Below, piece by piece: positions 35,001 through 41,705 of a DNA stretch of 44,329 bases. The stretch spans positions 1 to 44,329 of the forward strand of contig JAKSLH010000023.1 in assembly GCA_024401335.1 (NCBI GenBank), written 5' to 3'. The DNA comes from Bacteroidales bacterium. Its GTDB lineage: Bacteria; Bacteroidota; Bacteroidia; Bacteroidales; Marinilabiliaceae. The notes beneath the pieces are model-generated. The model saw only the letters and a list, made by a program, of their open reading frames with translations. It was not told the origin of the DNA and searched no databases. Each line of letters begins with the position of its first letter. Position 1 is the stretch's first letter. A program made the translations under genes and the position numbers.

Positions 35001-35965
35001 TCACAGTCAACCACACTGTTGACTACAGCAGCAATGGCAAGTCTATTGAAGCATCTGTAACCGATGTGAAGTTCCCTGACATCAAGGCGAAAGAGTATTC
35101 TTATAAGAAGGTTGTGATTACAAACACTGGTTGTGTTGATATCACTGTCAACGCGCCTGTATCTTCTTCTTCGGAATTCTCTACCGATATGGATAGTCCT
35201 AAGACTCTCTCTGTAGGTGAAGAATACGCGTTATACATCTTCTTCGAGCCTGAGGCCGCAGGTGAATATAGTGGCACTATAACTATCTCAACCGACAATG
35301 ACGATGTTGACTTTATAATCAATGTTGAAGGCGTCTGTGTGGGTGATAAGGCTGTTGCAGCTTACACTACAACTCCTGAAGGTCACTACTACGAAGGTGA
35401 TGTAATCGATATTGAAGTACTCTTCAATGCTCCTGTAGTTGTTGATGAAGAGTCAACAGAGATGCCTTATATCGAACTTAATACCGGTGCTATTGCAAAA
35501 TATGCAGGAGTGTCTGGCAATATCATAAAGTTCGAATATACGGTTGGTGCCGACGAAGTAGCCGATATACTCGAGTTCAGCAGTCTTGAGATTATGGGCA
35601 ACTTCGCACTGCTCAACAAAGACAATGATAATGCGATAACTGATGTCACTTTGCCTAATAAGCTTTCTGACAACAGCATTCTCGTTATCGGTGAGCGTAA
35701 GGTAATCGATAGCATCAGCTCTGACGAAATCAAGGTAGCTGTAGCGGTATATCCTAACCCTGCAACCGACTTCATCGTTGTTGAGCTCTCTCAGGAGGTA
35801 TCAGGCAAGATCGAAATCTATAACATCAACGGTTCTATGGTTCTCGTCGACAACTATGTAGGCAAGAAGCAGACTGTTAATGTTGGCGGTTTGGCATCTG
35901 GCATGTATATCGTTCGCGTCGTTACAAACGACAAGGTATTCGTTAAGCAGGTACTCAAGAAGTAA
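29093..35965 (+). CDS. Giant T9SS-exported multidomain protein with nested duplicated ASH/Ig modules
   Basis: The 2290-residue protein starts with a signal peptide (AILAGILSLGAVTLLA), a charged linker (KKEQ...KEKKDRF), and a propeller-like region (about 90-380). Five ASH-type Ig domains lie near 390-486, 783-878, 1184-1280, 1580-1680 and 1984-2083, each with an NTGC-like turn (SNTGCADL). Between them are Ig-like domains split by large inserts: a glutamine-amidotransferase-like module A (537-722 and about 1329-1510) and an unassigned module B (about 925-1125 and 1725-1930). The order ASH-A-ASH-B occurs twice with a period near 795 residues. An Ig-like domain (2085-2200) and a type A T9SS sorting domain (VAVYPNPATDFIVVELS to the end) close the chain. 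It should be cell-surface or secreted; its ligand is unknown. Confidence 0.9.
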   Translation: MRKPYAILAGILSLGAVTLLAQHPLGEKLSDWGKGKKEQVSQDNNGHKWKDPKDSNEPKEKKDRFANKGNKSLKSLSVSGLKFYNADNLDLIAADCNEVAKKSVIAQNISADAVDFSAYVYSEASPTALRPSICVHPAFAVTVDSLYYLYSSSSYRYLTYDSEWNLVGEYEAYSVNRNQPSSMTAIDGNLWIFESGGTIAEYTTSFERTGREFNVPIYWGNITSMDGRIVVAEDSQNCNHLSVYNLDGSLYATLEMNESCYNPYQILYDKASSLFYLVDDGDYIGAYKYADGKLLCTGYTGLDRYVYALIMSEGQVRGFDYNTGELLDLKTAALILSYDKSSLAPGETAVLQFSYDSSASSSVDAELCVRTNEDDSYCSFICAIDKAPSFAFNTTTVDFGDVIAGFSSTKQVVLENTGCARFVVDDIKISSSSVSCNRNSSLSSDSKYVFDITYTPADEEDVLNEEISFLLESYSSSATATLSISGKGIPSPVISIEESEITITDPISCGEDLSLKLNVTNSATTPLEYSIASGKSNTALVITDGVDTSGEGANTIAAIKKFYSSFSYSTFSSGTAESLETALAGCGVVIIPEIENNTSAYSTYAPVLKSFVKDGGRVVICGAGNATRLNSTGLLDVTGIYSYDGYSVKITDANEITEGVDVFYASNATYAISESTLTADVSYNSYIVVGHKSMGDGMVVYIAGDFYEYDDSNARVIANAAKIAPQKLASGTLAQGSEAVDIKLSTENKPEGEKKVILVVTSNDANNSHIEIPVTFTLQSAAKVVASENALEFSDTMAGRSEDLTISLSNVGCADLTVNDYSVTGDAFSVSSMPSAIAPGETSAVAVTFAPSAKGDHSGSLVIETNAGDITVALSGKALPIPEMSLSSSSFTVDEVLSCDDKVTVSFPVENSGEGDLNIRLKHWVINSFVDLNLSPLKKLMSSFAHISDDGDSNHINDGYNDMYDNGNYLNTNYESGFIYTNGSIVEGGAMGANGSYFTKFDNGMFFMAAELDGVTDFSITGNLGADGNGTQVGYEFKVAGYKAFCTSTHNTYDGRINHIILVPDIDGVSHSFLQNTSDEKHVVSGLKNTDKLVYLLYCSDGENETEENLEKVATGLANLLGDPSDIHYVIKPGKTAILQHSVTSDGKQEGDYVDVVKLLSNDPLNSLVSVNVNYTVGKTSTISTTSSKVDFGSVAVGTSAKKALPITVEGCAGATITDVIVAAGFYDAFYFDNVPSFIDAGDEAIVYAVFLPSDTKDYSSSFIVKSTAGDITFTVSGSGVASPSASIENRTITNTTPFGCGDEASASFEISNSGSLDVQYSVLDNSDKALLIVDGTSYTNAVINCIKANMPYFNYEIFNVKSSGESLSDLLKDKSVAILLPMCDGGNYDYYSNIASELKSFISDGGRAVLCGSYYTDHFDALDLLNVTSLNFYNNNKYIYDFADGKYTEGVASIRLYDYSFVISESTLTADVVYNDKILVGHKAMGKGEIVYVGFNCNSYNSNTSQLYANAIGNTFGNKIASGSLSEGKSATVNVALLAEGIPAGSHSKTVYAVTNDPQNKVIALTCNYSIASSQPVVDISASSVSFGNQVIGYKSAEQTITLSNTGCADLEITEVSKSEGFDDVFAISDIPTSVATGESADITFSFTPSVKGSYEGTLTLSTNADDIVISLSGNAIKPVAVVEQTTFDISEALTCGNTIATVSVPIKNEGDYELSIGTGFRFQEMASADFSAISSLIPGQYMFTLDQGAEGNHIGDGDDDMYDDGNYLSTDKVSQFYYTNGAIATGGAMGANGSYFTSFNNGIFFMGAELDGVSYFQISGGLGADGDGSRVGYVFDLGSYKAFCTSTLSTGDPTVNQIIIVPAADGLSHNFSTDTNNDYHKVSGLENVNKLYYVLFATDEDTNASEKTVRAVAKAVVESILYEEITSIAAGSAEDVEISIDATGEAEGDNTKTVTLRTNDVDNASLDITVNHTVDYSSNGKSIEASVTDVKFPDIKAKEYSYKKVVITNTGCVDITVNAPVSSSSEFSTDMDSPKTLSVGEEYALYIFFEPEAAGEYSGTITISTDNDDVDFIINVEGVCVGDKAVAAYTTTPEGHYYEGDVIDIEVLFNAPVVVDEESTEMPYIELNTGAIAKYAGVSGNIIKFEYTVGADEVADILEFSSLEIMGNFALLNKDNDNAITDVTLPNKLSDNSILVIGERKVIDSISSDEIKVAVAVYPNPATDFIVVELSQEVSGKIEIYNINGSMVLVDNYVGKKQTVNVGGLASGMYIVRVVTNDKVFVKQVLKK

Positions 35966-35991
35966 TCTCTAGCGATACCTATTCAAATACT

Positions 35992-36030
35992 AAGCGTGAG
36001 CCCGGCTTATCCTGGCTCACGCTTTTCTTT
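35992..36030 (+). terminator. Terminator of the giant T9SS protein gene
   Basis: An 11-bp perfect stem AAGCGTGAGCC / GGCTCACGCTT (35992-36002 with 36014-36024) with an 11-nt loop runs into TTCTTTT. Confidence 0.88.
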
Positions 36031-36118
36031 TCCCCCTCACCACAGCTGATTGCCCATTTTGATTTTACCGCGAAGCTGATTGTAACGCAGTGAAAGTAAT
36101 TTTTAATTGTTTTCTTCT

Positions 36119-36126
36119 TACCTTTG
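36119..36126 (+). promoter_or_regulatory. -7 box immediately before the small exported protein gene
   Basis: TACCTTTG at 36119-36126 ends 4 bp before the ATG at 36131, so the transcript would be nearly leaderless. Confidence 0.5.
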
Positions 36127-36130
36127 CATC

Positions 36131-36757
36131 ATGAAAAAACTATTGTCAATAGCAGTCTCTCTACTGATGCTTTGTGCATCCGATGTGGCGTCAGCCCAGA
36201 ATACAGAAGAAAAATGTGATGCCCAGGCATGGGAATTGATACGCACGATCGTCCGCCTGGCAAATGACGAATCAATATCGCGACTTACCATAGCCGAAGA
36301 GCAACTTATTACCAAGTGCCGCAATATGGTAAAGTCGGTCGATGCTGACCATCTTAGGGCCATATACAAGATAAGGCCTATACCTGCTGATGAGTTCCTG
36401 CAGCGATATATCAAGTTTACCGAAGACAAGGTAACCATGGAAGCCCTCGAGTTCAAGCGAGTGTCTGTATTGAGGTCGGCTCATTCACATGTGACAGGCT
36501 CGTTGGCGGGAGTCGAAATGCTTGTCATCTCCTCCTTGTTCGAAGTCACCACATCCTTCGTCGATCCGTCTGTCGAAGGCTATTTCACCTATGTCTATTG
36601 CTTCGACAACGATATATCCATATCAGTGTTTTTCAAGAAAGGCCACAACGACACCGTCGTAGCCACTGCCAACCTTATGTTAGGAACCTCCGACGCCCAA
36701 ATCAAAACATACGGGTCCTTTGTCCAGAACTGGGGTATCGCAGTGTTACAAGAATAA
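36131..36757 (+). CDS. Small exported protein of unknown function
   Basis: I start this gene at 36131, giving 208 residues with a clean signal peptide (KKLLSIAVSLLMLCASDVASA); the upstream ATG at 36107 would put extra residues before it and precede the -7 box. The mature part has a helical first half (WELIRTIVRLANDESISRLTIAEEQ) and a strand-rich second half (GYFTYVYCFDNDISISVFF, HNDTVVATANLML). No catalytic motif or family is recognised. Its TAA stop abuts the stop of the convergent phosphatase gene with no base between. Confidence 0.85.
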   Translation: MKKLLSIAVSLLMLCASDVASAQNTEEKCDAQAWELIRTIVRLANDESISRLTIAEEQLITKCRNMVKSVDADHLRAIYKIRPIPADEFLQRYIKFTEDKVTMEALEFKRVSVLRSAHSHVTGSLAGVEMLVISSLFEVTTSFVDPSVEGYFTYVYCFDNDISISVFFKKGHNDTVVATANLMLGTSDAQIKTYGSFVQNWGIAVLQE

Positions 36758-38920
36758 TCAATTCATGATGCCGATAATCAAGGCATCATCCGTCTGCTCA
36801 TAAAGCTCCTCATTCTTCCCATAATTACCACGCCATTGCGTGAAGTTGTCGTCTATCAGACGTTTCTGTTCTGGGAACGGCTTCTTATAAATCCTCAGCA
36901 ACATGTCGGTAAAGCGGCGGGCGGTGAACTTATGTATGTTACCCTCTTCATCATAGCCAAACTGGTCCGTCATACCGTCTGAATAGAGATATATGACGTC
37001 GCCTTTCTGCAACGCAAACGAATGATCGGTAAAGTTCTCCGACTCGTTATGATGCGACCCTATAGGCATCCTGTCGGCATCGAGCTTGATGCATTGACCG
37101 TCGCGTATTATTATCACCGGACGGAACGCCCCGGCATAGTGCATGATGTTACTCCTCGTGTCGATGATGATGAGCGCTATATCTATACCGTCATGACTCT
37201 CATCAATGTTGCCTGTCTGGTGTAGCGACTCCATGAAGTCACGTCGCATGTCGTCGAGCATTGCACCAGCCGAAGGGTTGTTCTCGTCCACGCGAGTAGC
37301 TATCTCGTTGAGTGTCGATATGCCCAGCATACTCAGCAAAGCCCCCGGCACGCCATGACCTGTCGAGTCGGCTACGGCAAGCATCTTCAGATGCCCTATC
37401 TGTGTTGACCAGTAGAAGTCTCCCGATATGATGTTTAGCGGCTTGTATATTAGCAGGTGTTCTCCAAATGTGTTGTTGAGCTGCACTTCCGATGAGAGCG
37501 CGGCTTTCTGTATGTGGCTGGCGTAGTTTATGCCGTCTGTCATCTCTTTGTTTATGGCCGACAGCTTGTTGTTCTGGCTGTCGAGCAGTCTGTTGATGTT
37601 TCGGCTGCGCCTGTAGCTCCTTATCACTACAAATATCAGCACCATCAGCATCACCGCTACTATGCTTATCGACTGAATGGCCATGTTGCGTGTCTTCGAG
37701 TCGGCTTCATAGCGCACCTCCCTCTCGTAGAGCTGCTGGTCAAATTCCGACTTTGCCAAGCTGCGCGATGCGTTGGCAATGAAGTCACTCTGCCTGCCGT
37801 TTATCTTGAGCTCGTAGTAGAGGTCCTTATAACGTATGGACTCCTTGTAGCGCCCCATCTTCTCCAACAGATGCGAATAGGTGTGATATAGCTGGTAGTC
37901 GCTATCAACAAAATAGTCATAGTCATTGCCATGACGCTCAAATATCGTATCGAGATAGGCGTATGCCTGGTCTAGCTTGCTGCTTGCTATCAGCCACTCG
38001 GCATACGAATCATCTGGAAACCCGTAGGCATATTTGTCCGACAACACCCGCGACTCGTCAAGGTATATCTTTGCACTGTCGAGCAGCTCTGCTCTCCTCG
38101 CCGGCGAATGCGCTATCACAGCCTCGTTGTTATACACGTTGATTATCGTATTGAGGAATGTGTTATATACGTGCTGGTTCTCCCTTATCTTTTCCAGTCC
38201 TATGAGCAGGTAATACTTGGCCTTTTGAAGCAGTTCCGGATCAGGATAGGAATGTATCGTTTCTCGGTATTTAGTGAAAAACACCGATCCTTTGATGACG
38301 AAGCTACGTCCTATCTTTGTTGTCATGTCGAGCTGCTTGTATATCTCCAGCGCCTTGTCTATACACTCCACAGCCGTCTCATACATCAGGTTCTGATAGT
38401 CGATCTGCGCCATCTGCAGCAGCACCTCGGCTACACTCTCCTTCTTGCCTGCCTGGGTGTAGAGTTCAACCGACTTCTCGTAGCAGTTGTTGGCCGAATT
38501 GACGTCATTGGTCAGCATATACGAGTCACCGAGCAACCCATAGCCATAGGCCACACGGCTCTTGTCACCTATAGAGTCGGCAATACTTATCGAGCGGAAG
38601 ATATATTCGTGGGCCTTAGGTATATCAGAAACTGCCAGTCCATACCATCCCAGATACGCATAGCCCATCGTCTCTTTTTCGGCGTTGTGCAGCTTCTGGG
38701 CCAGGCGAACCTCCATCTTGGCGTAGTGCTCCACCGAGTCAAGGTTATTGTGCGTGCGGGCTATCTCATGTATTATCTCCAGCCGCTCATGCTCATTCTT
38801 CTCCTTGCATAGCGCATTGTACAGGCTGTCCTGCAGCAAGTCGTCACTCTCCTGAGCGTACGTCCCGCAACACACCAGCATCAACGCCATGATTATAAGA
38901 TATCTAAGATGCCCCACCAT
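36758..38920 (-). CDS. Membrane TPR sensor with cytoplasmic SpoIIE/PP2C phosphatase domain
   Basis: From the ATG at 38920 the protein has about 720 residues (an in-frame ATG at 38938 would add six). A signal peptide (YLIIMALMLVCCGTYA) leads into a periplasmic array of tetratricopeptide-like helices (about 30-390), one membrane helix (ISIVAVMLMVLIFVVI, near 425), a short coiled coil, and a PP2C domain of the SpoIIE type. Metal-binding signatures are SGDFYWS, VADSTGHGVPGAL and YLYSDGMTDQF. Such proteins dephosphorylate anti-sigma antagonists or other serine phosphoproteins in response to an external signal. No anti-sigma or antagonist gene lies nearby. Confidence 0.88.
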   Translation of the reverse strand: MVGHLRYLIIMALMLVCCGTYAQESDDLLQDSLYNALCKEKNEHERLEIIHEIARTHNNLDSVEHYAKMEVRLAQKLHNAEKETMGYAYLGWYGLAVSDIPKAHEYIFRSISIADSIGDKSRVAYGYGLLGDSYMLTNDVNSANNCYEKSVELYTQAGKKESVAEVLLQMAQIDYQNLMYETAVECIDKALEIYKQLDMTTKIGRSFVIKGSVFFTKYRETIHSYPDPELLQKAKYYLLIGLEKIRENQHVYNTFLNTIINVYNNEAVIAHSPARRAELLDSAKIYLDESRVLSDKYAYGFPDDSYAEWLIASSKLDQAYAYLDTIFERHGNDYDYFVDSDYQLYHTYSHLLEKMGRYKESIRYKDLYYELKINGRQSDFIANASRSLAKSEFDQQLYEREVRYEADSKTRNMAIQSISIVAVMLMVLIFVVIRSYRRSRNINRLLDSQNNKLSAINKEMTDGINYASHIQKAALSSEVQLNNTFGEHLLIYKPLNIISGDFYWSTQIGHLKMLAVADSTGHGVPGALLSMLGISTLNEIATRVDENNPSAGAMLDDMRRDFMESLHQTGNIDESHDGIDIALIIIDTRSNIMHYAGAFRPVIIIRDGQCIKLDADRMPIGSHHNESENFTDHSFALQKGDVIYLYSDGMTDQFGYDEEGNIHKFTARRFTDMLLRIYKKPFPEQKRLIDDNFTQWRGNYGKNEELYEQTDDALIIGIMN

Positions 38921-38977
38921 GATGAAACAGTATAACATCTTTATTGTACGAACAACTGCAACGAATGTTCAGGGACG

Positions 38978-39035
38978 ATTGACAATTCAGAATTGACAAT
39001 TGACAATTCACAATTCAGAATTCACAATTTACAAT
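38978..39035 (+). repeat. 7-bp tandem repeat, AATTSAS type, about eight copies
   Basis: Heptamers alternate between AATTGAC, AATTCAG and AATTCAC from 38978 to 39035, just upstream of the WYL regulator and of the divergent phosphatase gene. The internal AATT/GAATTC content makes the array locally palindromic. The rest of 38921-39156 shows a TAAATTTG -7 box at 39125-39132 for the WYL gene and nothing else. Confidence 0.85.
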
Positions 39036-39124
39036 CCGTAACCCAACACGCCATTTTGAAGTGTACCTCAATATTTTTTCTAAAAAAAAAGCCACCTGTG
39101 CCCTTTTTATTCACACACCTATTT

Positions 39125-39132
39125 TAAATTTG
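39125..39132 (+). promoter_or_regulatory. -7 box of the WYL regulator gene
   Basis: TAAATTTG fits TAnnTTTG and lies 24 bp before the ATG at 39157. No good -33 element is seen, which is common at regulated promoters. Confidence 0.45.
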
Positions 39133-39156
39133 TGACATAACTAAAACCGATCATCC

Positions 39157-40071
39157 ATGGCACTCAATCAGACAAATAAGCTAGTGTGGATAGTCAACAC
39201 CATACGCAATGCGGGACGAATAACCTTAAAGGAAATCAGCCGCAAGTGGAAGGACAACATCGACATGAGTGGCGGCATCGAGCTTGACAAACGCACGTTC
39301 CATAAATGGAGAGAAAAAATCAGAGAAACGTTCGACCTAGATATCGAATGTGATCTGTCAACACATACTTACTACATTTCCAACATATCCGACCTGGAAA
39401 ACGGTTCTGCGGGCAAATGGCTTTTTGATACCTTCTCCGTAAGCAACGCTCTTGTCAACTGCAAGTCTATCAAAGACCGCATCCTGCTCGAAAAAGTCCC
39501 TAGTGGCGTCGAATATCTCCAACCTATCGTCGATGCCATGAAGGTCAACCAGATGCTACATATCACATACCGTCGCTATTCTGTCGACGAAGAGCACGAG
39601 CACTACATCATGCCTCTGTGCGTCAAGCTCTACCGCCAGCGCTGGTATATGGTCGGCCGCCATTGGAATGATGCAGGAACTGGGCATACTACAGTGTTCT
39701 GCCTCGACAGAATCAAAGGCATCCGTCCGTCGAGCCACACCTTTGACTACCCATCCGACTTCTCACCCGAAGAGTTTTTCAGCTTCTGCCTAGGCGTCAT
39801 AACCGACGACAACACCCAGCCCAAAACCATCAAACTGAAAGTCAACGCCCACCAAGCCAACTACCTCCGCGACCTTCCGTTGCATGAATCGCAAAAAGAG
39901 ATAGAGAGAAATGATGATTATAGTATATTTACCTTGTTTGTACGTCCGACGATAGATCTGATTCAGGAGATATTGTGGAATATGGATAAAGTGGAGGTGT
40001 TGGAACCGGTGGAGGTGAGGAAGAAGGTGAAGAATGTGGTTGAGAAGATGAGTGGAAAGTATGAAAAATAA
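39157..40071 (+). CDS. WYL-domain transcriptional regulator
   Basis: The 304-residue protein has an N-terminal winged-helix segment (NTIRNAGRITLKEISRKWKD, then DKRTFHKWREKIRETF), a middle WYL domain with MLHITYRRYSVDEEHEHYI and PLCVKLYRQRWYMVGRHW (about 130-175), and a C-terminal WCX-type domain (LKVNAHQANYLRDLPLHES, IDLIQEILWNMDKVEVLEP). The signature tripeptide itself is WYM here. WYL proteins sense nucleic-acid or nucleotide ligands and often repress or activate phage-defence or DNA-damage genes. The nuclease gene starts 45 bp downstream on the same strand, and base composition drops sharply from this gene's end onward. Confidence 0.9.
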   Translation: MALNQTNKLVWIVNTIRNAGRITLKEISRKWKDNIDMSGGIELDKRTFHKWREKIRETFDLDIECDLSTHTYYISNISDLENGSAGKWLFDTFSVSNALVNCKSIKDRILLEKVPSGVEYLQPIVDAMKVNQMLHITYRRYSVDEEHEHYIMPLCVKLYRQRWYMVGRHWNDAGTGHTTVFCLDRIKGIRPSSHTFDYPSDFSPEEFFSFCLGVITDDNTQPKTIKLKVNAHQANYLRDLPLHESQKEIERNDDYSIFTLFVRPTIDLIQEILWNMDKVEVLEPVEVRKKVKNVVEKMSGKYEK

Positions 40072-40116
40072 AAAGTTAATCATAATCATTATAGTTGTCA
40101 TAACATCGAAAATATT

Positions 40117-41262
40117 ATGAGTGAAATTGAAAATAATTCTATATGTCACAGCGATTGTCAAACGAGCAATATGATTGATTTGTTTTTGCAAATCAAGAAG
40201 ATAAAAGAAGAGGAAAAAAATAAATTTCCTTTTTTCGTAAACGTCATCAAATCTGCTTTATGCGGTAGTAATCTAAAAGAAACAGCTCATAGTCTAATTC
40301 TTTCGGATCTTCTACAAAATATGGCGATTAGAAATTCATTTGTGAGAACATTTACAAATATTACTTCCAACGATTCATATAACGTTATTCCCGAAAAAGA
40401 ACATATTGATGTTTCTCTACGTGGAGACAAGAAATTTATTATTATTGAGAATAAAGTTAATAGTGCTGATGAGCAAGAATCACAGTTGTTTAGATATGTC
40501 CAAACTGCGCAAAAACATGGATATAACCCAGATGACATACATATTGTTTACCTCAACCCTATTAATAGAGATGTACCATCAGATTTTTCTACCACAGATA
40601 AAGAGACTAAAGAATCTATATGGAATATTCTTCCTGAAGATAATATAAGGGTATTTTCATATAAGGTTGACATTATTAAATGGTTAAAGGAAATAATGTC
40701 AGTAACAAATGAAAAGGAGCAATATTTAAAATCAGCTCTTCTGCAGTATATTGATTATTTAGAAGAAAAATTTGAATGTTCAACAAAATACGAAAATATG
40801 AACTCAAGAATTGAAGAAGCTATAATAAAGGCTATTGATGTACAAATGTGTGAAGCTGATGAAAAAATCATTAGGTGTGATAACGCTATCAAAGAAATAG
40901 ACGAATTGTCCACAAAATTAAAAGAGATAAGATGTTTGTTTGTTGTTGAACAATGGAAAGAAGAAATATTAAAGATCTATAAAGATAAATTCAAAATAGA
41001 TGTTCATGACGAACATAATGGTTACGTAGAGCTGAGAATAATGCAAAATAATTTGCATATTATCACATTGGGTATCGAGGATGGAAAACTTTGGATTGGA
41101 ATTGCCAAAGGAATAAAAAATGAAAACTCATATAAAGATTATCTATCTCAATATAGTAGCAACAACTTGAACGAGGAGAATAACGATTTATATTGGATAT
41201 GGATTAATGATGGTGATATTATAAATGTTTTCCGCGAACTTATTGATAACACCATTGCTTGA
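40117..41262 (+). CDS. PD-(D/E)XK nuclease superfamily protein (PDDEXK_4-like)
   Basis: The 381-residue protein has the restriction-endonuclease-like core: a helix with KETAHSLILSDLLQ (Glu near residue 53), the catalytic aspartate in HIDVSLRG (about 98), the ExK motif in FIIIENKVN (about 111-113), then EQESQLFRYVQ. The last 170 residues are helical, then strand-rich (VELRIMQNNLHIITLGIED), with no known motif. It probably cleaves or binds DNA; specificity is unknown. The gene is much richer in A and T than the genes left of 39 kb, a sign of transfer. It follows a WYL regulator directly, an arrangement common for defence genes. Confidence 0.82.
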   Translation: MSEIENNSICHSDCQTSNMIDLFLQIKKIKEEEKNKFPFFVNVIKSALCGSNLKETAHSLILSDLLQNMAIRNSFVRTFTNITSNDSYNVIPEKEHIDVSLRGDKKFIIIENKVNSADEQESQLFRYVQTAQKHGYNPDDIHIVYLNPINRDVPSDFSTTDKETKESIWNILPEDNIRVFSYKVDIIKWLKEIMSVTNEKEQYLKSALLQYIDYLEEKFECSTKYENMNSRIEEAIIKAIDVQMCEADEKIIRCDNAIKEIDELSTKLKEIRCLFVVEQWKEEILKIYKDKFKIDVHDEHNGYVELRIMQNNLHIITLGIEDGKLWIGIAKGIKNENSYKDYLSQYSSNNLNEENNDLYWIWINDGDIINVFRELIDNTIA

Positions 41263-41308
41263 TTCTATTTGCAAATTCCAATTGTAAAAAGAGATGTTAA
41301 TCTCCCTC

Positions 41309-41399
41309 CTCCGCCCACTTCCCCTGCGTCTTCCCCCATTGTAAGGACGTAAGATTGACTCTGCCGACATTAAGGATGCCTGCTTTGAAGTGGGCGGAG
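41309..41399. repeat. 13-bp perfect inverted repeat enclosing 65 bp
   Basis: CTCCGCCCACTTC (41309-41321) and GAAGTGGGCGGAG (41387-41399) are exact reverse complements. The GC-rich arms stand out from the AT-rich surroundings. It could fold as a long-loop RNA hairpin or be the ends of a small non-autonomous element; no target duplication is evident. Confidence 0.75.
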
Positions 41400-41483
41400 A
41401 AAAATTGTAGATTACATATAGCATAATGCAAACGCAAGGACTTTTGCACAGATCCCATCAAAACACAACACCTAACATGACTA

Positions 41484-41560
41484 GTTACCGACGAGCATTA
41501 TTCAAAAATACTCGGCGGTAAGTGTCTTAAAAAAGCAGTTACCGCCGAGTAATATTCAAA
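41484..41560. repeat. Three TTACCG(A/C)CGAG elements, one inverted
   Basis: GTTACCGACGAGCATTATTC starts at 41484 and GTTACCGCCGAGTAATATTC at 41538; the inverted copy CTCGGCGGTAA lies at 41511-41521. The first and the inverted copy form an 11-bp arm palindrome (one mismatch) around ATTATTCAAAAATA. They look like protein binding sites or a hairpin in the ATPase leader. Confidence 0.8.
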
Positions 41561-41580
41561 GATCTATGTTATGGAATTGT

Positions 41581-41682
41581 TTTTTGCCTTGGATTTTATC
41601 AATTTTCGCCATCTTTTTGCATTGGATTTTAGTTTTTGCCTTGGATTTTGTTAGAAAATACCTTATTTTTGCCTTGGATTTT
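41581..41682 (+). repeat. Four TTTTTGC(C/A)TTGGATTTT elements spaced 33, 19 and 33 bp
   Basis: Elements begin at 41581, 41614, 41633 and 41666, so they form two pairs, each with 33-bp internal spacing, repeated with a 52-bp period. They occupy the leader of the ATPase gene. A third pair with the same 33-bp spacing lies at 44089-44133. Confidence 0.88.
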
Positions 41683-41698
41683 ATTAATCTCAACAGAA

Positions 41699-41705
41699 CA
41701 AGGAG
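41699..41705 (+). promoter_or_regulatory. Strong Shine-Dalgarno sequence of the DUF4143 ATPase
   Basis: AAGGAGG lies 8 bp before the ATG at 41714 and fixes that codon as the start. Such full-length sites are rare in Bacteroidota, whose ribosomes sequester the anti-Shine-Dalgarno; none of the other genes here has one this strong. Confidence 0.75.

Noticed and set aside
29093-35965. Subtilase or other protease identity for the giant protein
   Set aside because: ASH and T9SS domains often accompany S8 proteases, but no catalytic Asp/His/Ser motif is present anywhere in the chain.
40287-40538. Antisense frame inside the nuclease gene
   Set aside because: It lies wholly within a gene with clear nuclease motifs and has no recognisable domain.
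41188-41424. Minus-strand frame of 78 codons running through the 13-bp inverted repeat
   Set aside because: It has an arginine/glycine-rich product from the GC-rich arm, no family resemblance, and overlaps the nuclease gene end.
41484-41682. CRISPR array
   Set aside because: Repeats are short, unequal in spacing, partly inverted, separated by non-unique AT-rich DNA, and no cas gene is present.
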